Shown here: piece by piece, positions 52,931 through 61,055 of the stretch
Layout: every line of letters begins with the position of its first letter
Numbering within the stretch: position 1 is the first letter of the stretch
Assembly: GCA_044222225.1 (NCBI GenBank)
Contig: JBGANR010000019.1
Span: 1 to 64,000, forward strand
Origin: JBGANR01 sp044222225
GTDB taxonomy: Bacteria > Actinomycetota > Actinomycetes > Mycobacteriales > Mycobacteriaceae
Length of the DNA: 64,000 nucleotides
Direction of reading: 5' to 3'
Made by a program: the position numbers and the translations under genes
The notes under the pieces: generated by a model
The model's database searches: none
Told to the model about the DNA's origin: nothing
The model's input: the letters and a program-made list of their open reading frames with translations, nothing else

Positions 52931-52983
52931 AAGTGGTCGTAACAGGTGCCCTTACGCCCACTTATCGAATATGTGGGCGTAAG
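52931..52983. promoter_or_regulatory. Three copies of an AAGTGGGCGTAA-like motif upstream of fic
   Basis: CTTACGCCCAC (52951-52961) and GTGGGCGTAAG (52973-52983) form a perfect 11-bp inverted repeat with an 11-bp spacer. A third, imperfect copy AAGTGGTCGTAA lies at 52931-52942 in direct orientation. The array ends 66 bp before the fic start, suggesting an operator, possibly for the winged-helix part of the Fic protein itself. Confidence 0.65.
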
Positions 52984-53049
52984 ATCACCGAGCAGCGTCA
53001 GATCGGCGCGCACATTGACATCCCAAATCCAGCGAACAGGATAGATCGG

Positions 53050-54243
53050 GTGAGTGTCTCACAGTCAGGCGACACCTGGCCTGTTGTCGGCTATGAGGAT
53101 GTCCCGTGGGAGCCGATGGAGGGTCTCAGCCGCAGGCAACGTCGCTACGGCACTTACCGAGCAGCGGTCGTCCCAGAGATCGCCGAGATCGATCCGAGGG
53201 TGACGACCGACACCGCGGCCCTGCTCGACGAGGCATCCATCGAGATCGCACGGTTCGATGCCGAGATGGGCGGCGAGATCGCACCGTTCGCCGCCGTACT
53301 GCTACGCACCGAATCCGCGTCGTCCTCGGAGATCGAGCACCTCACCGCGTCGACGAAGGCCATCGCACTCGCCGAGTTGGGCGACACCAGCAAGCGAAAC
53401 GCGACGGAGATCGTCGCGAACACCAGCGCCATGAAGGCGGCGATCAGACTGGCCGATTCTCTTGACGGCGACTCTGTTCTCCAGATGCACAGGGCATTGT
53501 TCGGTGACGACGACCCGCGGATCCCGGGTGGGAGATGGCGCACCGAACCCGTGTGGATCGGCGGAAGCACACCGCATTCGGCCGTCTTCGTTCCGCCCCG
53601 GCACGAGCGAGTGGTGCCCGCCATCGCCGACCTCACCTCGTTCATGGCCCGCGACGACATTCCGGTCTTGACGCAGGCCGCCGTCGCGCACGCCCAGTTC
53701 GAGACCATCCATCCCTTCCCCGACGGCAACGGACGCACCGGCCGCGCACTGATCCATTCGATGCTGCGCGGAAAAGAGCTGACGAAGAACGTCACCGTGC
53801 CGGTGTCCGCCGGCCTGCTGACGGATCCGGACCGCTACTTCACGGCGCTGACCGCCTACCGCGACGGCGACATCGAACCGATCGCCCGTTCGATCGCGGA
53901 GGCATCACTGCGAGCCGTCGCCGGCGGCCGGCGGCTCGTCGGCGAGATCCGCGCCATCACCACGTCGTGGGCCGGCCGGATCACCGGCCGCCGCGATTCG
54001 GCGAGCCACCGGATCCTCACCGAGTTGGCCAGACATCCGGTCATGGATACGGCGTTCGTCCAACGCGAACTGAACATCAGCCCGTCGGCCGCCCGACGCG
54101 CATTCGCCGAACTCGAAGCAGCCGGCGTCGTCGTCGAGTTCAGCGGAATGAAGCGCAACCGCTGCTGGCGAAGCGACGAGGTGCTCGCGGCGCTCGACGC
54201 CTTCGCCGCCCGTGCGGGCCGCCGAAGGCCGCCGCGCGACTGA
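53050..54243 (+). CDS. Fic-family AMPylase-type protein with C-terminal winged helix
   Basis: The protein has 397 aa with a GTG start. The Fic active-site loop HPFPDGNGRTGRALIH is intact, with the catalytic His. An N-terminal inhibitory helix is suggested by ESASSSEIEHLTAS, in the place of the (S/T)xxxE(G/N) motif but with His after the Glu. Residues from about 300 form a winged-helix domain (FVQRELNISPSAARRAFAEL). This layout is common in actinobacterial stand-alone Fic proteins; targets are unknown. The repeat array upstream supports autoregulation, which is inference. Confidence 0.9.
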   Translation: MSVSQSGDTWPVVGYEDVPWEPMEGLSRRQRRYGTYRAAVVPEIAEIDPRVTTDTAALLDEASIEIARFDAEMGGEIAPFAAVLLRTESASSSEIEHLTASTKAIALAELGDTSKRNATEIVANTSAMKAAIRLADSLDGDSVLQMHRALFGDDDPRIPGGRWRTEPVWIGGSTPHSAVFVPPRHERVVPAIADLTSFMARDDIPVLTQAAVAHAQFETIHPFPDGNGRTGRALIHSMLRGKELTKNVTVPVSAGLLTDPDRYFTALTAYRDGDIEPIARSIAEASLRAVAGGRRLVGEIRAITTSWAGRITGRRDSASHRILTELARHPVMDTAFVQRELNISPSAARRAFAELEAAGVVVEFSGMKRNRCWRSDEVLAALDAFAARAGRRRPPRD

Positions 54244-54254
54244 CCGAGTCCCGG

Positions 54255-55070
54255 TCATCGCGCCAGGGCGTCGAACCGCCGGACGGCGAGCACGGCGAAC
54301 ACGACCGCCAGTCCGACGCCGGCGCCCAGGCTGATCGCGACGGCGTGCTCGGCGATGAAACCGGTCGCCGGCGGGCCGTCACCGAAGCGCTCCCGCAGCG
54401 CGGTGGTCGCGGCCGAGAGCGGGTTCCACTCGGCGATCGCACCGAGCCAGCGCGGCATCGTCGACGGGTCGACGAAGACGTTGGAGCAGAACATCACCGG
54501 CCAGATGAGGATCTGCACGGACACCAGCGATTCCGGCCGGCCCGCGAGGAGGCCGAGGTAGACGCCCAGCCAGAGGAACGCCAGGCGCAACCCGAGCAAC
54601 ACCGCCGCGGCGACCGCGACGTCGCCCGCCGACGCCTCGGGCCGCCAGCCGAGTGCGAGCCCCGCGCCGGCGACGACCGCGAGGCCGACGGCGGCGTCGA
54701 GCAGATCGACGACGACGCGTCCGCCGAGGATCGCGCCGCGGGCGACGGGAAGCGTCCGCAGCCGGTCGGTGACGCCCCGTCCGACGTCGGTGGCGACGGC
54801 GGTCGCCGTCGACTCGAGCCCGAAGAAGACGCAGACGACGAGCATGCCCGGCAGCAGGACGTCGTAGTAGTTCTCACCGTCGCCGGCGATGGCACCGCCG
54901 AAGAGCGAGCCCATCATCACCATGACGAGCACCGGGAACAGCCAGTTGGTCAGCCGGACGGCCGGGGTCGCGCGCCATCGGTGCAGGTCGCGGCCGGCGA
55001 TGACGAACGTGTCCGCCAGGGCGTCCGCGGCGGACGTGGAGCGGGTCGGGATGTCGGTCACGGTGGTCAC
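54255..55070 (-). CDS. ABC-2 type transporter permease (DrrB-like)
   Basis: The protein has 271 aa and six hydrophobic helices. TNWLFPVLVMVMMGSLFGGA in the first helix and the region TDRLRTLPVARGAILGGRVV before helix 3 are typical of DrrB-type permeases. It pairs with the ATPase gene upstream (4-bp overlap) and probably exports a hydrophobic drug or lipid. It lies under control of the divergent TetR gene. Confidence 0.88.
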   Translation of the reverse strand: MTTVTDIPTRSTSAADALADTFVIAGRDLHRWRATPAVRLTNWLFPVLVMVMMGSLFGGAIAGDGENYYDVLLPGMLVVCVFFGLESTATAVATDVGRGVTDRLRTLPVARGAILGGRVVVDLLDAAVGLAVVAGAGLALGWRPEASAGDVAVAAAVLLGLRLAFLWLGVYLGLLAGRPESLVSVQILIWPVMFCSNVFVDPSTMPRWLGAIAEWNPLSAATTALRERFGDGPPATGFIAEHAVAISLGAGVGLAVVFAVLAVRRFDALAR

Positions 55071-56071
55071 GCCGCCTCCTTCTTCTCGATGTTCGCGGAG
55101 CCGGCGTCCGTCACAGGATCCTCGCCGGGTGCCGACACGGCGCCCGTGAGCTGCAGGAACGCGTCGTCGAGCGTCGGCCCCGCGACCGCGACGTCGGCGA
55201 CCACGATCCCGGCCGCCGCGAGCTCGGCGAGCAGCCGCTGAGTGTCACGCCCGCGTTCGGCGACGGGGACACGCAGCGCGGCGCCCGTGCGGTGGATCGC
55301 GCCGACCGCGACGCGCTCGGCGATGCGCGCCGCCGCGTCGGCGTCGCCGGCCGCCGTCAGGGTGACGACGTCGGTGCCCACCCGCGCCTTGAGATCGGCG
55401 GCCGTGCCCTCGGCGACGACCCGGCCCGCGGCGAGCAGCGTGATGCCGTCCGCGAGTTCGTCGGCCTCCTCCAGATACTGCGTCGTCAGCAACACCGTCG
55501 TCCCTTCCGCGGCCAGCGCCGCGACGCGTCGCCAGACGGCCGCACGCGACGCCGGATCGAGGCCGGTCGTCGGCTCGTCGACGAGCAGCACCTCCGGCCG
55601 GGCCAGCAGCGCGGCGGCGAGATCGAGACGACGCCGCATGCCCCCGGAGTAGGTGCCGACGCGTCGGCCGGCGGCGTCCGCGAGCTCGAACTCGTCGAGC
55701 AGTTCGCCGGCCCGTCTTCGTGCGGCGGACGCGCCGAGGCGGCCGAGCCGTCCGAAGAGGACGAGGTTCTCGCGGCCGGTCAGATCCTCGTCGACCGCGG
55801 TCCCCTGCCCGACGACACCGATCCGGCGCCGTACCTCGCGCGGCTGCCGAACGACGTCGAAGCCCGCGACCACGGCGCTGCCGGATTCGGGCCGCAGCAG
55901 CGTCGCGAGGATCCGGACGAGCGTCGTCTTACCGGCGCCGTTGGGCCCGAGCAGCCCGTGGATGCGGCCCCGCCCGACCACGAGATCGACGCCCCGCAGC
56001 CCGACCTCCGTCCCGTCGTCGCGATACGTCTTGCGCAGGTCGTGCACCTCGACCGCGTATTCCGCCGTCAT
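55067..56071 (-). CDS. ABC transporter ATP-binding protein (DrrA-like)
   Basis: The protein has 334 aa from the ATG at 56071 after GGGAG. Walker A is LLGPNGAGKTTLVRIL, the signature is YSGGMRRRLDLAAALLA, and Walker B is VLLVDEPTTGLDPASRA. The C-terminal 110 residues are the DrrA-type regulatory domain. With the permease it forms a drug/lipid exporter. The start faces the TetR operator at 56112-56134. Confidence 0.92.
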   Translation of the reverse strand: MTAEYAVEVHDLRKTYRDDGTEVGLRGVDLVVGRGRIHGLLGPNGAGKTTLVRILATLLRPESGSAVVAGFDVVRQPREVRRRIGVVGQGTAVDEDLTGRENLVLFGRLGRLGASAARRRAGELLDEFELADAAGRRVGTYSGGMRRRLDLAAALLARPEVLLVDEPTTGLDPASRAAVWRRVAALAAEGTTVLLTTQYLEEADELADGITLLAAGRVVAEGTAADLKARVGTDVVTLTAAGDADAAARIAERVAVGAIHRTGAALRVPVAERGRDTQRLLAELAAAGIVVADVAVAGPTLDDAFLQLTGAVSAPGEDPVTDAGSANIEKKEAA

Positions 56072-56111
56072 CGGCAGCTCCCTCCATGTCGTTCCAGACT
56101 TGCTTGGCCTT

Positions 56112-56134
56112 TGTACCGTACCTTGTACGGTACA
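56112..56134. promoter_or_regulatory. Perfect palindrome, predicted TetR operator
   Basis: TGTACCGTAC (56112-56121) and GTACGGTACA (56125-56134) are perfect 10-bp inverted repeats with a 3-bp centre, in the 94-bp gap between the divergent exporter and TetR genes. This is the size and symmetry of TetR-family operators. Confidence 0.8.
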
Positions 56135-56165
56135 TGCAACAACGAACGTGAGGTTGAATGCTTCC

Positions 56166-56918
56166 ATGACCAGATCCGCGAGCGATCCGGCGCGAACCCT
56201 GTCTCTGCTGTGGGGCGCGTCCTCGAAGCCGTCACGACGCGGCATCACCGTCGAGGGCATCGTCGCGGCGGCCGTCGAGATCGCCGACGAGCTCGGCGCT
56301 GGCGCCGTCGAAGCGCTGACGATGCGCGCCGTCGCCGCGCGGCTCGGCGTCGGCACGATGTCGCTCTACGGACACGTACCCGGCAAGCCCGAGCTCGTCG
56401 TGCTCATGTACGACCGCGTCCACGCCGGGCTGTACAGCGACGTCGACGAGCCACGCCGCGCCGGCGACTGGCGGGCCGGGACGACACTCGTCGCGCACCG
56501 CAACGCCGCGCTGTTGCGGAAGCACCCGTGGCTGCTCGACTACTCGACGGCGCGGCCGATCATCGGCCCGAACACCTGCGAGAAATACGAGGCGGAACTG
56601 CGCCCGCTCGACGGCATCGGGCTCGACGACGTCGCGATGGACGCCGCGCTGGCCACGGTTCTCGGCCACGTCCGCGCCGCCGCCGAGGTCGCGGCGGCCG
56701 GGGAAAGAGCCGAGCGCGAGTCGGGCATCGACGATGCCGCCTGGTGGACTGCGATCGCCCCGATCCTCGGCAAGGCGATGGCCGGGCAGGAGTTCCCGGT
56801 GTCCGACCGGGTCGGGACGGCCGTCGGCGCGGCGTTCGCGTCGTCGGTCAGCGCGGACAATCAGCTGGAGTTCGGGCTGGCGGCGATCCTCGACGGCATC
56901 GCGGCGCGGCTGGGGTGA
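56166..56918 (+). CDS. TetR-family transcriptional regulator
   Basis: The protein has 250 aa. The HTH is TMRAVAARLGVGTMSLYGHV (about residues 50-75), followed by a TetR_C-type ligand domain with PWLLDYSTARPIIGPNTCEK. It is divergent from the DrrAB-type exporter and separated by a perfect palindrome, so it likely represses the exporter and itself until a ligand binds. Confidence 0.9.
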   Translation: MTRSASDPARTLSLLWGASSKPSRRGITVEGIVAAAVEIADELGAGAVEALTMRAVAARLGVGTMSLYGHVPGKPELVVLMYDRVHAGLYSDVDEPRRAGDWRAGTTLVAHRNAALLRKHPWLLDYSTARPIIGPNTCEKYEAELRPLDGIGLDDVAMDAALATVLGHVRAAAEVAAAGERAERESGIDDAAWWTAIAPILGKAMAGQEFPVSDRVGTAVGAAFASSVSADNQLEFGLAAILDGIAARLG

Positions 56919-56969
56919 GATCCGGCGTCGGCGCCTGCCGGCTCACGCCGAAGACCGACGTCGGATTCG

Positions 56970-57425
56970 TCATCGGAGCACGACATCCGGGAGCGCCGAC
57001 GGCTCCACCTCGAGCACTCGCAGAACACGGCGTACGGCGCCGATCGAGCGAACGGTTTCCGCAGCCTCGATCCGACGGACGTCCTCGACGGACACCCCGG
57101 CCGCCGCGGCGAGCTCCCGGCGCGTCAGTCCGTGGATCGCTCTTTCCGTCGACACCGTGTCGGCCAGATCGTCGGCCTGGCGCAGGTATTCGCGACGCGG
57201 GCGCGTCAGGGCGGCGTCGACGTAGGCCCGGTCCCCCGCGAGGGCGTGCTGCACGAGGTTGACACCGAAGTTCACCGCGGGAGTGACCACTGCGCCCCAC
57301 CACTCGACGAGAAGTCGCGACCGGTCGTCGGCTGTGCGTAGTTCAAGGATACGCGCCGCTGTCCGAGAGATCGGAGATCTCCCACTCGGCGCCGGCCTTG
57401 TGCGCGATGATCGCTCCGCTCGCAA
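56970..57425 (-). CDS. Putative HTH protein, possibly 3' part of a frameshifted gene
   Basis: The frame is open for 151 codons from a TTG at 57425, but only about the last 125 residues (from ARILELRTADDRSRLLVEWW) look like protein. GLTRRELAAAAGVSVEDVRR is a helix-turn-helix of the Cro/XRE type. No convincing start codon or ribosome site precedes it. The frame of the small HTH gene just upstream (57343-57486) runs into it shifted by one base, so the two may once have been one gene. Function is unknown. Confidence 0.45.
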   Translation of the reverse strand: MRAERSSRTRPAPSGRSPISRTAARILELRTADDRSRLLVEWWGAVVTPAVNFGVNLVQHALAGDRAYVDAALTRPRREYLRQADDLADTVSTERAIHGLTRRELAAAAGVSVEDVRRIEAAETVRSIGAVRRVLRVLEVEPSALPDVVLR

Positions 57426-57486
57426 TGAGTGCCCGGACGCGTCGCGGCGACACCCCGAGCTCGGCGGCAGCGTCCCGGGTGTTCAT
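57343..57486 (-). CDS. Small excisionase-type HTH protein or 5' fragment of a broken gene
   Basis: The protein has 47 aa starting MNTRDAAAELGVSPRRVRAL, a MerR/excisionase-like HTH with the usual IIAHKAGAEWEISDLS wing. Typical members are longer. The stop comes just where the next frame (56970-57425) becomes protein-like, which suggests a frameshift. It could also be a genuine short DNA-binding protein. Confidence 0.5.
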   Translation of the reverse strand: MNTRDAAAELGVSPRRVRALIASGAIIAHKAGAEWEISDLSDSGAYP

Positions 57487-57505
57487 GACACATGTATACC
57501 GCCTC

Positions 57506-58597
57506 CTAGCCGCCCGAGTTCCGCCCAGCCCGCGCCCACTCCAGCGCACCGAGCGCCGCACCCGCCAGCGGGGCCGAGCCGACGACCGTGCTCCGGGTGA
57601 CCGTCACCGCCGCCGGCGACAGCGTCGCGATCCGGTCGGCCAGCGCGTCGCACAGGCCGGCCGCCGCCGCCAACGGCCCGCCGACGACGACGCGGCCGGG
57701 GTCGAGCGTCGTGACGGCCGCCGCGATCGCGGAGGCGAACACGTCGAGCAGGTCGCCGGCGACCGGACCACCGGCCTCGATCGCGGCGACGGCCCGGGGG
57801 ACGTCGATCGACGCCCCGCCGCGACCACCGACGGCGGACGATCCGACCCGGGCGAGCATCGTCGCGCCCCCGGCACGCAGGAAGCCGATCTCCCCCGCCA
57901 TGCCTCCGGTACCGCGATGCAGCCGACCGGAGAGGAACAGCCCGCCGCCGACGCCGGCGCCAAGGTGGACGTAGAGGAAGTCGTCGACGCCGCGCATCGA
58001 TCCGACGCGGTTCTCGGCGACGGTCGCCCAGTTGACGTCGTTGTCGACGTCGACGGCCGGGGCCGCGGAGAGGCCGAGCGCGGCGGGCAGGTCGGCGACG
58101 GCGCCCGGAAACGGCGCACCGGCGAGGACCCGGACGGCGCGGGTGCGCGGGTCGACCGGCGCGGCGACCGAGACCGCCGCCGCGAGCAGCGGAGAACCGG
58201 CCGCCCTGCACACTCCGGCGACCAGCCGACGGGCCGTCGCGGCCGCCGCCGGCAGATCCTCGTCCCTATCGGAGTACGCCTCGGCGACGACGCCGCCCCG
58301 GAAATCGATGCCCCGCACCCCGACGAACCCCCGCTCCAGCACGACGCCGACGACGTGCCCGTAGCGCGGATCGATGTCGTAGAGCACGGCCGTCCGGCCC
58401 CGACGCCCCGTCACCGACGGCCCGACCTCGACGACGACGCCGGCCGCGGACAGGCGCTGGGCGGCGTCGGAGATCGTCGGCTTCGAGATGCCCGTGGCGC
58501 GCGAGACGGCCGCCCGCGACGACGCGCCGTCGCGCACGAGCACGTCGAGGAACGCCCGGTCGGTGAGCTGCGCCAGCGTGGACGGCAACCCGATCAC
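57506..58597 (-). CDS. ROK-family transcriptional regulator
   Basis: The protein has 363 aa. An N-terminal winged helix (SRAAVSRATGISKPTISDAA) is joined to a sugar-kinase-like ROK domain (DVDNDVNWATVAENRVGSMR, YVHLGAGVGGGLFLSGRLHR). The zinc motif is incomplete: the CxCxxxC cluster of ROK proteins is not visible after GEIGFLRAGG, so metal binding may be lost. It is divergent from the DUF1479 gene and probably controls it from the dyad at 58611-58627. Confidence 0.88.
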   Translation of the reverse strand: MIGLPSTLAQLTDRAFLDVLVRDGASSRAAVSRATGISKPTISDAAQRLSAAGVVVEVGPSVTGRRGRTAVLYDIDPRYGHVVGVVLERGFVGVRGIDFRGGVVAEAYSDRDEDLPAAAATARRLVAGVCRAAGSPLLAAAVSVAAPVDPRTRAVRVLAGAPFPGAVADLPAALGLSAAPAVDVDNDVNWATVAENRVGSMRGVDDFLYVHLGAGVGGGLFLSGRLHRGTGGMAGEIGFLRAGGATMLARVGSSAVGGRGGASIDVPRAVAAIEAGGPVAGDLLDVFASAIAAAVTTLDPGRVVVGGPLAAAAGLCDALADRIATLSPAAVTVTRSTVVGSAPLAGAALGALEWARAGRNSGG

Positions 58598-58610
58598 CCC
58601 GCTATCATTT

Positions 58611-58627
58611 GGTAAGGAGTCTTAACT
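58611..58627. promoter_or_regulatory. Dyad between ROK regulator and DUF1479 gene
   Basis: GGTAAG (58611-58616) and CTTAACT (58621-58627) form an imperfect palindrome around GAGT, in the 43-bp gap between the divergent genes. TAAGGAGTC is repeated at 58613-58621 and 58629-58637; the second copy provides the AGGAG ribosome site of the oxygenase gene. It is a likely operator of the ROK protein. Confidence 0.6.
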
Positions 58628-58640
58628 ATAAGGAGTCGCC

Positions 58641-59909
58641 ATGTCCGCCAGCACCACCGCCGACGTCGCCGGGGTCCCCGAGGACGTCCCCGCCGCCATC
58701 CGCGCCGTCAAGGCGCGGTTGCGCGAGCAGATCGGCGACGTCGCCGCCGCCGTGGCGCGACTGGAAGAGTTTCTCGAGGGCGAGGTCGCTGACATCGAGG
58801 CCGCGAAGGCCCGCGGCGAACAGGTGTGGCCCGTCGTCGACTACGCCGACATCGCAGCGGGCGCGGTCTCGGACGACGCGCTGGCGGCCGTACGGCGACG
58901 CGGCTGCCTCGTCGTCCGCGGTCACTTCCCCGAGCAGACGGCGCTCGACTGGGACGCGGCGCTCGTCGACTACGTCGAGCGCAACGACTTCGACGCGAAG
59001 TACCGCGGCCCCGGCGACGACTTCTTCGGCACGCTGGCCGCATCGCGTCCGGAGATCTATCCGATCTACTGGTCGCCGTCGCAGATGGAGGCCCGACAGA
59101 GCGAGCGGATGGCGACGGTGCAGTCCTTCCTCAACCGACGCTGGACGTACGAGTCGGACGGCATCACCTGGTTCGACCCCGACCAGGACACGATGTACCC
59201 CGACCGCATCCGCCGCCGCCCCCCGGGCACGACGAGCGCGGGCCTCGGCGCACACACCGACTCCGGCGCGCTCGAACGCTGGCTGCTCCCCGCCTACCAG
59301 CAGGTCTTCCGGCACGTCTTCGCCGGCGACGTCGCCGCCTACGACCCGTGGGACGCCGCGCACCGCACCGAGGTGCACGAATACCCGGGCGGCTCGACGA
59401 TGTGCTCGGCCTTCCGCACCTTCCAGGGCTGGACGGCGCTCTCGGAGATGCGCAACGACCAGGGTGTGCTCGCCACGGTTCCGATCCCCGCGGCGATGGC
59501 GTACATCCTGCTGCGGCCGCTGCTCGACGACGTCCCTGAAGACGAGTTGTGCGGCGTCACTCCGCGGCACGTGCTGCCGGTGAACGAGACCTGGCATCCG
59601 CTGCTCATGCGCACGCTCAGCGTCATCCCGGACATCCGGCCCGGCGATTCGGTGTGGTGGCACTGCGACGTCGTCCACGCCGTGCGGCCGGTCGCCGACC
59701 AGCAGGGCTGGGGCAACGTCATGTACATCCCCGCGGCGCCGATGTGCGAGAAGAATGCGGCGTACGCAGCCTCGGTGGCCGAGCGCTTCCGCGCCGGGGC
59801 GTCACCGGACGACTTCCCCGCCGAGCACTACGAGACGGACTGGGCGGGCCGGTTCACCGAGACCGACCTCAACGACATCGGCCGTCGGGCCCTCGTCCTG
59901 GATCACTGA
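58641..59909 (+). CDS. DUF1479 (YbiU) family Fe(II)/2-oxoglutarate oxygenase-like protein
   Basis: The protein has 422 aa, equal to E. coli YbiU in length. VPEDVPAAIRAVKARLREQI starts it; LGAHTDSGALERWLLPAYQQ holds a HxD pair and SVWWHCDVVHAVRPV the distal His, giving a likely 2-His-1-carboxylate iron site. The substrate is unknown. Pairing with a divergent ROK regulator, which normally senses sugars, suggests a carbohydrate-derived substrate; this is inference. Confidence 0.88.
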   Translation: MSASTTADVAGVPEDVPAAIRAVKARLREQIGDVAAAVARLEEFLEGEVADIEAAKARGEQVWPVVDYADIAAGAVSDDALAAVRRRGCLVVRGHFPEQTALDWDAALVDYVERNDFDAKYRGPGDDFFGTLAASRPEIYPIYWSPSQMEARQSERMATVQSFLNRRWTYESDGITWFDPDQDTMYPDRIRRRPPGTTSAGLGAHTDSGALERWLLPAYQQVFRHVFAGDVAAYDPWDAAHRTEVHEYPGGSTMCSAFRTFQGWTALSEMRNDQGVLATVPIPAAMAYILLRPLLDDVPEDELCGVTPRHVLPVNETWHPLLMRTLSVIPDIRPGDSVWWHCDVVHAVRPVADQQGWGNVMYIPAAPMCEKNAAYAASVAERFRAGASPDDFPAEHYETDWAGRFTETDLNDIGRRALVLDH

Positions 59910-59919
59910 CGATCCGACG

Positions 59920-59962
59920 CGCGAACCGGCCCGGCGACACCGTGTCGCCCGGCCGGCTCGCG
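59920..59962. terminator. Long hairpin between DUF1479 gene and pfkA
   Basis: Arms of 20 nt (59920-59939 and 59943-59962) pair with two mismatches and a 3-nt loop. It lies between convergent genes and lacks a T-run. Confidence 0.7.
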
Positions 59963-59969
59963 TCACGGC

Positions 59970-61001
59970 TCAGCCGAAGAAGGCCGCCGCGTCCTCGTAG
60001 CGGTGCTGCGGCACGAGCTTGAGCTGCTTCGTCGCCTCCGACAGCGGCACCCTGGTGATCTCAGCACCGTGCAGGCTGACCATCTGGCCGTACTCGCCGC
60101 TGTGCGCGGCGTCGGCGGCGTTGACGCCGAAGCGCGTCGCCAGCACCCGGTCGAACGCCGTCGGCGTCCCGCCGCGCTGGATGTGCCCGAGCACGGTGGT
60201 GCGGACGTCCTTGTTGATCCGCTTCTCGATCTCGAAGCCGAGCTGATGGGAGACGCCGGTGAAGCGCTCGTGGCCGAACTCGTCGAGCCCGCCCTCGCGC
60301 AGCGACATCGTGCCCTGCTTCGGCTTGGCCCCCTCGGCGACGACGCAGATGAAGTGCGAATCACCACGCTGGAAACGCTGCTTGACCAGGCGGCAGACCT
60401 CTTCGACGTCGAACGGCTGCTCGGGGATGAGCGTCATGTGCGCGCCCGAGGCGAGCCCCGCGTGCAGCGCGATCCAGCCGGCGTGCCGACCCATGACCTC
60501 GACGAGCATGACGCGCTGGTGCGATTCCGCCGTCGAATGGAGCCGATCGATGGCGTCGGTGGCGATGGTGAGGGCGGTGTCGAAGCCGAAGGTGACGTCC
60601 GTGCAGTCGATGTCGTTGTCGATGGTCTTGGGGACGCCCACGACGGGCACACCCTCGTCGGCGAGCCAGCTCGCGGCCGTCAGGGTGCCCTCGCCGCCGA
60701 TCGGGATGAGGACGTCGATGCCGTTGTCGTCGAGGGTCTGCTTGATCTGATCGAGGCCGGCGCGCAGCTTGTCCGGATGGGTGCGCGCCGTGCCGAGAAC
60801 GGTGCCGCCCTTGGTGAGCAGGCGGTCGTTGCGATCATCGGCGGCCAGCTGGATGCGACGATCTTCCAGCAGGCCGCGCCAGCCGTCGAGGAAACCGACG
60901 ACCTGGCTGCCGTACCGCACCTGACTGGTGCGGACCACGGCGCGGATGACGGCGTTGAGGCCGGGGCAGTCGCCCCCGCCGGTGAGAACTCCGATACGCA
61001 T
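59970..61001 (-). CDS. pfkA: ATP-dependent 6-phosphofructokinase
   Basis: The protein has 343 aa from the ATG at 61001. RIGVLTGGGDCPGLNAVIRA and IPIGGEGTLTAASWLADEG form the nucleotide site. In actinobacteria the GGEGT variant with PKTIDNDIDCTDVTFGFDTA is common to both ATP- and PPi-type enzymes. Gly at the position after GGDC favours ATP use. It catalyses the committed step of glycolysis. Rv3010c is near gatB in M. tuberculosis; here the pair is separated by about 7 kb of accessory genes. Confidence 0.93.
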   Translation of the reverse strand: MRIGVLTGGGDCPGLNAVIRAVVRTSQVRYGSQVVGFLDGWRGLLEDRRIQLAADDRNDRLLTKGGTVLGTARTHPDKLRAGLDQIKQTLDDNGIDVLIPIGGEGTLTAASWLADEGVPVVGVPKTIDNDIDCTDVTFGFDTALTIATDAIDRLHSTAESHQRVMLVEVMGRHAGWIALHAGLASGAHMTLIPEQPFDVEEVCRLVKQRFQRGDSHFICVVAEGAKPKQGTMSLREGGLDEFGHERFTGVSHQLGFEIEKRINKDVRTTVLGHIQRGGTPTAFDRVLATRFGVNAADAAHSGEYGQMVSLHGAEITRVPLSEATKQLKLVPQHRYEDAAAFFG

Positions 61002-61055
61002 GAGAACCATTGTCCCCGACCGCATCCGGACTCGCAGCGGCAAGGGGCGCTGCGG

